From assembly GCF_018986435.1 (NCBI RefSeq), contig NZ_JAHMIN010000009.1, forward strand, positions 164,723 through 201,209: a DNA stretch of 36,487 bases. Reading direction: 5' to 3'. A program made the translations under genes and the position numbers. Numbering within the stretch: position 1 is the first letter of the stretch; every line of letters starts with the position of its first letter. This document shows positions 34,690 through 36,487 of this stretch, in pieces. The DNA comes from Hahella sp. HN01 (GTDB lineage Bacteria; Pseudomonadota; Gammaproteobacteria; Pseudomonadales; Oleiphilaceae). The notes under the pieces were generated by a model. That model had not been told where the DNA came from. It made no database searches and was given only the letters and a program-made list of their open reading frames with translations.

Positions 34690-36487
34690 TGGACGCACAA
34701 CAGTTTTTGGCGGAGTTTGGGCATATTGCCAATGCGCTGAACGGGATAGTCAAACTTCGAGAGTTAGTCCTGCAACTAGCGATCTCAGGCCGTTTAGTAG
34801 AGCAAAATAGCAACGACATTTCTTCCGATGAATTAATCAGCGTTAACAAGAGAAATAAGCGAGAGTTAATAGAAAAAAAATTGCTAAAAAGAACGGCGGA
34901 TCCAAGATCTATTCAGAAAAAGGAACAACCTTGGGAGCTTCCTGAAAAATGGACTTGGGTAAGGCTGGGCGCTGTTACAAATTATGGCGATGCACCAAAA
35001 GTTGAATTTAAAGATGTAACGCCAGATACATGGGTATTAGAGCTGGAAGATATTGAAAAAAGCTCGTCAAAACTTTTAAAGAAAGTTTTTGCTCATGAAC
35101 GAAAATTTAAAAGTACGAAGAATGGGTTTCCTATTGGAGCAGTTCTTTACGGAAAACTTCGACCCTATCTCGACAAGGTATTGATCGCTGATACTGAAGG
35201 AGTTTGCTCGACGGAAATCAGCCCAATTTCATTTTATGAAAATATTAATGCGTATTATTTGAGATGGTATTTGAAATCGCCGTTCTTTATCTCTTATGCA
35301 AATGGATCAACCTATGGCATGAACCTTCCGCGTCTTGGTACTGATTCAGCACGTGAGGCTCTATTTCCTTTTCCCCCACTCGAAGAACAATCCCGCATTG
35401 TCGCCAAAGTCGATGAGCTGATGGCCCTATGCGATCAGCTAGAAGCGCAGCAACAAAAACGCCGCACCCTGCAAAACCACCTGCGCCAAGCCACCCTGCA
35501 AGCCGTCGCCGCCAGCCAAAGCCCGCACGAGCTGCAAGAAAGCTGGCAGCGCCTGCAAGCCAACTTCGGCCAACTATTTTCTGCGCCGGAGGATGTCGTT
35601 GCTTTCAAAGGGCTAATTCTCGACTTGGCCGTTTCCGGAAATTTATCCAATATAGAACACCGGCATGACTCAACAGGCGAGCAGCTACTGGAGGCGATTG
35701 CGCAGCGAAGAATTGCTTGGTTACATGAAGCGGAAGATCAGGAGAAAAAAGAAGCGCAGACCATGCTTAAAAAACTGCGCACCCAGCAGGTAAATCTTCC
35801 TGAGATAACTCTACCAGAGCATTGGGCTTGGGCAACCTTTTTGCAGGTTTCACAGGCCGTGGTCGACTGCCACAATAAGACCGCCCCTTATGTTGCAAAC
35901 GGTATTCACTTGGTTCGAACAACCGATATTCGAAACGGGGAGATGAATCTAACGAACACGAAGAAAATTACCGAAGAAACTTTCGACTACTGGGCGAGGA
36001 GAATGCCACCGAAAGCTGGAGACATTTTTTTCACCCGTGAGGCACCAATGGGTGAAGCTGCAATCGTTCCCAAGAACGAAAAAGTATGTCTTGGCCAGCG
36101 CACAATGCTTATCCGCTTGTTTCCAGAGTTTTTTAACAATCGCTTTTTACTTTATGTGATTCGAAGCCCCAGCTTTCAAGCTCGAATGATTGAGGCGGCT
36201 ATCGGAATGACCGTAAAACACCTGCGCGTTGGTGGTGTTGAGGATCTTGTAGTACCAGTTCCTCCTAAGCCTGAGCAGGACGCAATAGTCAGTATCATTG
36301 ATTCACTCTTCAACATGTGTGATTACTTTGAGAAACAGCTATCGAAGAAGCAACGTCTTGCTGAGAACTTGGTAACAAGTTCGGTTTCCACCCTCACCGG
36401 CATCGCTATCGAACAAGAAGAGGAACCTATGAAAGCCCCACAAACTGAACTGGTGGCTCCAGTGCGTTTAGGCACGCCGCCGGATGT
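34689..36487 (+). CDS. hsdS: Type I restriction-modification specificity subunit S (runs off the window)
   Basis: The ATG at 34689 overlaps the nuclease stop by one base, and the frame stays open for 599 codons to the window end. The gene is therefore incomplete here or nearly so. The N-terminal conserved helix (LRELVLQLAISGRLVEQ) is followed by target-recognition domain 1 (about 75-225), which is strikingly AT-rich. The central spacer PPLEEQSRIVAKVDELMALCDQLEAQQQKR and a second copy of the start-type motif (FKGLILDLAVSGNL) come next. Then target domain 2 (about 375-520) and a second spacer PPKPEQDAIVSIIDSLFNMCDYFEKQL. Each domain reads one half of a bipartite DNA site. The last part (EEEPMKAPQTELVAPVRL) is an extra C-terminal tail. 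Confidence 0.93.
   Translation, partial: MDAQQFLAEFGHIANALNGIVKLRELVLQLAISGRLVEQNSNDISSDELISVNKRNKRELIEKKLLKRTADPRSIQKKEQPWELPEKWTWVRLGAVTNYGDAPKVEFKDVTPDTWVLELEDIEKSSSKLLKKVFAHERKFKSTKNGFPIGAVLYGKLRPYLDKVLIADTEGVCSTEISPISFYENINAYYLRWYLKSPFFISYANGSTYGMNLPRLGTDSAREALFPFPPLEEQSRIVAKVDELMALCDQLEAQQQKRRTLQNHLRQATLQAVAASQSPHELQESWQRLQANFGQLFSAPEDVVAFKGLILDLAVSGNLSNIEHRHDSTGEQLLEAIAQRRIAWLHEAEDQEKKEAQTMLKKLRTQQVNLPEITLPEHWAWATFLQVSQAVVDCHNKTAPYVANGIHLVRTTDIRNGEMNLTNTKKITEETFDYWARRMPPKAGDIFFTREAPMGEAAIVPKNEKVCLGQRTMLIRLFPEFFNNRFLLYVIRSPSFQARMIEAAIGMTVKHLRVGGVEDLVVPVPPKPEQDAIVSIIDSLFNMCDYFEKQLSKKQRLAENLVTSSVSTLTGIAIEQEEEPMKAPQTELVAPVRLGTPPD

Noticed and set aside
1-36487. CRISPR arrays, tRNA genes, rRNA genes, insertion sequences
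   Set aside because: No regularly spaced repeats, cloverleaf tRNA other than the tmRNA tRNA-like part, rRNA segments or transposase frames were seen.

Overview
The window looks like chromosomal DNA from a GC-rich marine gammaproteobacterium, probably Hahella-like (Oceanospirillales). This is inferred from ParE, tmRNA, GloC and SelO sequences of gammaproteobacterial type, c-di-GMP signalling proteins and secreted hydrolases. I could not run a database search, so the genus is a guess.

Layout. (1) 1-7334: an acyclic terpene utilisation (atu) locus. A minus-strand operon atuA-atuB-atuC-atuD-atuE-atuF (atuF cut by the left edge) is divergent from a TetR-type regulator (atuR). A strong palindromic operator lies between them. 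Together these encode the geranyl-CoA carboxylase branch that degrades citronellol/geraniol-type terpenes to intermediates that join leucine/isovalerate catabolism. (2) 7475-12943: a periplasmic solute-binding-like protein, a CheY-like receiver, and two large HPt-REC-REC output proteins, one ending in GGDEF and the other in GGDEF-EAL. This resembles a kinase-less phosphorelay into c-di-GMP turnover. (3) 13022-18117: GloC-like metallo-hydrolase, an amidase-signature enzyme, and a lipoprotein subtilase. (4) 18356-22056: parE (TTG start) with a strong terminator, a small unknown protein, a synapsin-like ATP-grasp protein and an RDD membrane protein. (5) 22217-26347: secreted S37-type peptidase, SelO pseudokinase AMPylase, and a secreted DUF4360 protein bracketed by large inverted repeats. 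(6) 26540-28046: a minimal WGR-domain protein and an M48 (HtpX-like) protease broken by a frameshift in a CT-dinucleotide run. (7) 28238-28591: tmRNA (ssrA), whose 3' end is a classical integration site. (8) 29165-36487: a small HTH protein followed by a type I restriction-modification operon hsdR-hsdM-[DUF1016/PD-(D/E)XK nuclease]-hsdS. hsdS runs off the right edge. This block has a different base and codon texture and is probably a genomic island inserted downstream of ssrA.

The best candidates for something less well described are three. The first is the pair of near-identical long palindromes inside the DUF1016 nuclease gene embedded in the restriction operon. The second is the HPt/receiver/c-di-GMP three-gene module. 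The third is the synapsin-like ATP-grasp protein with its neighbours. No CRISPR array, tRNA, rRNA, insertion sequence or integrase was found in the window.
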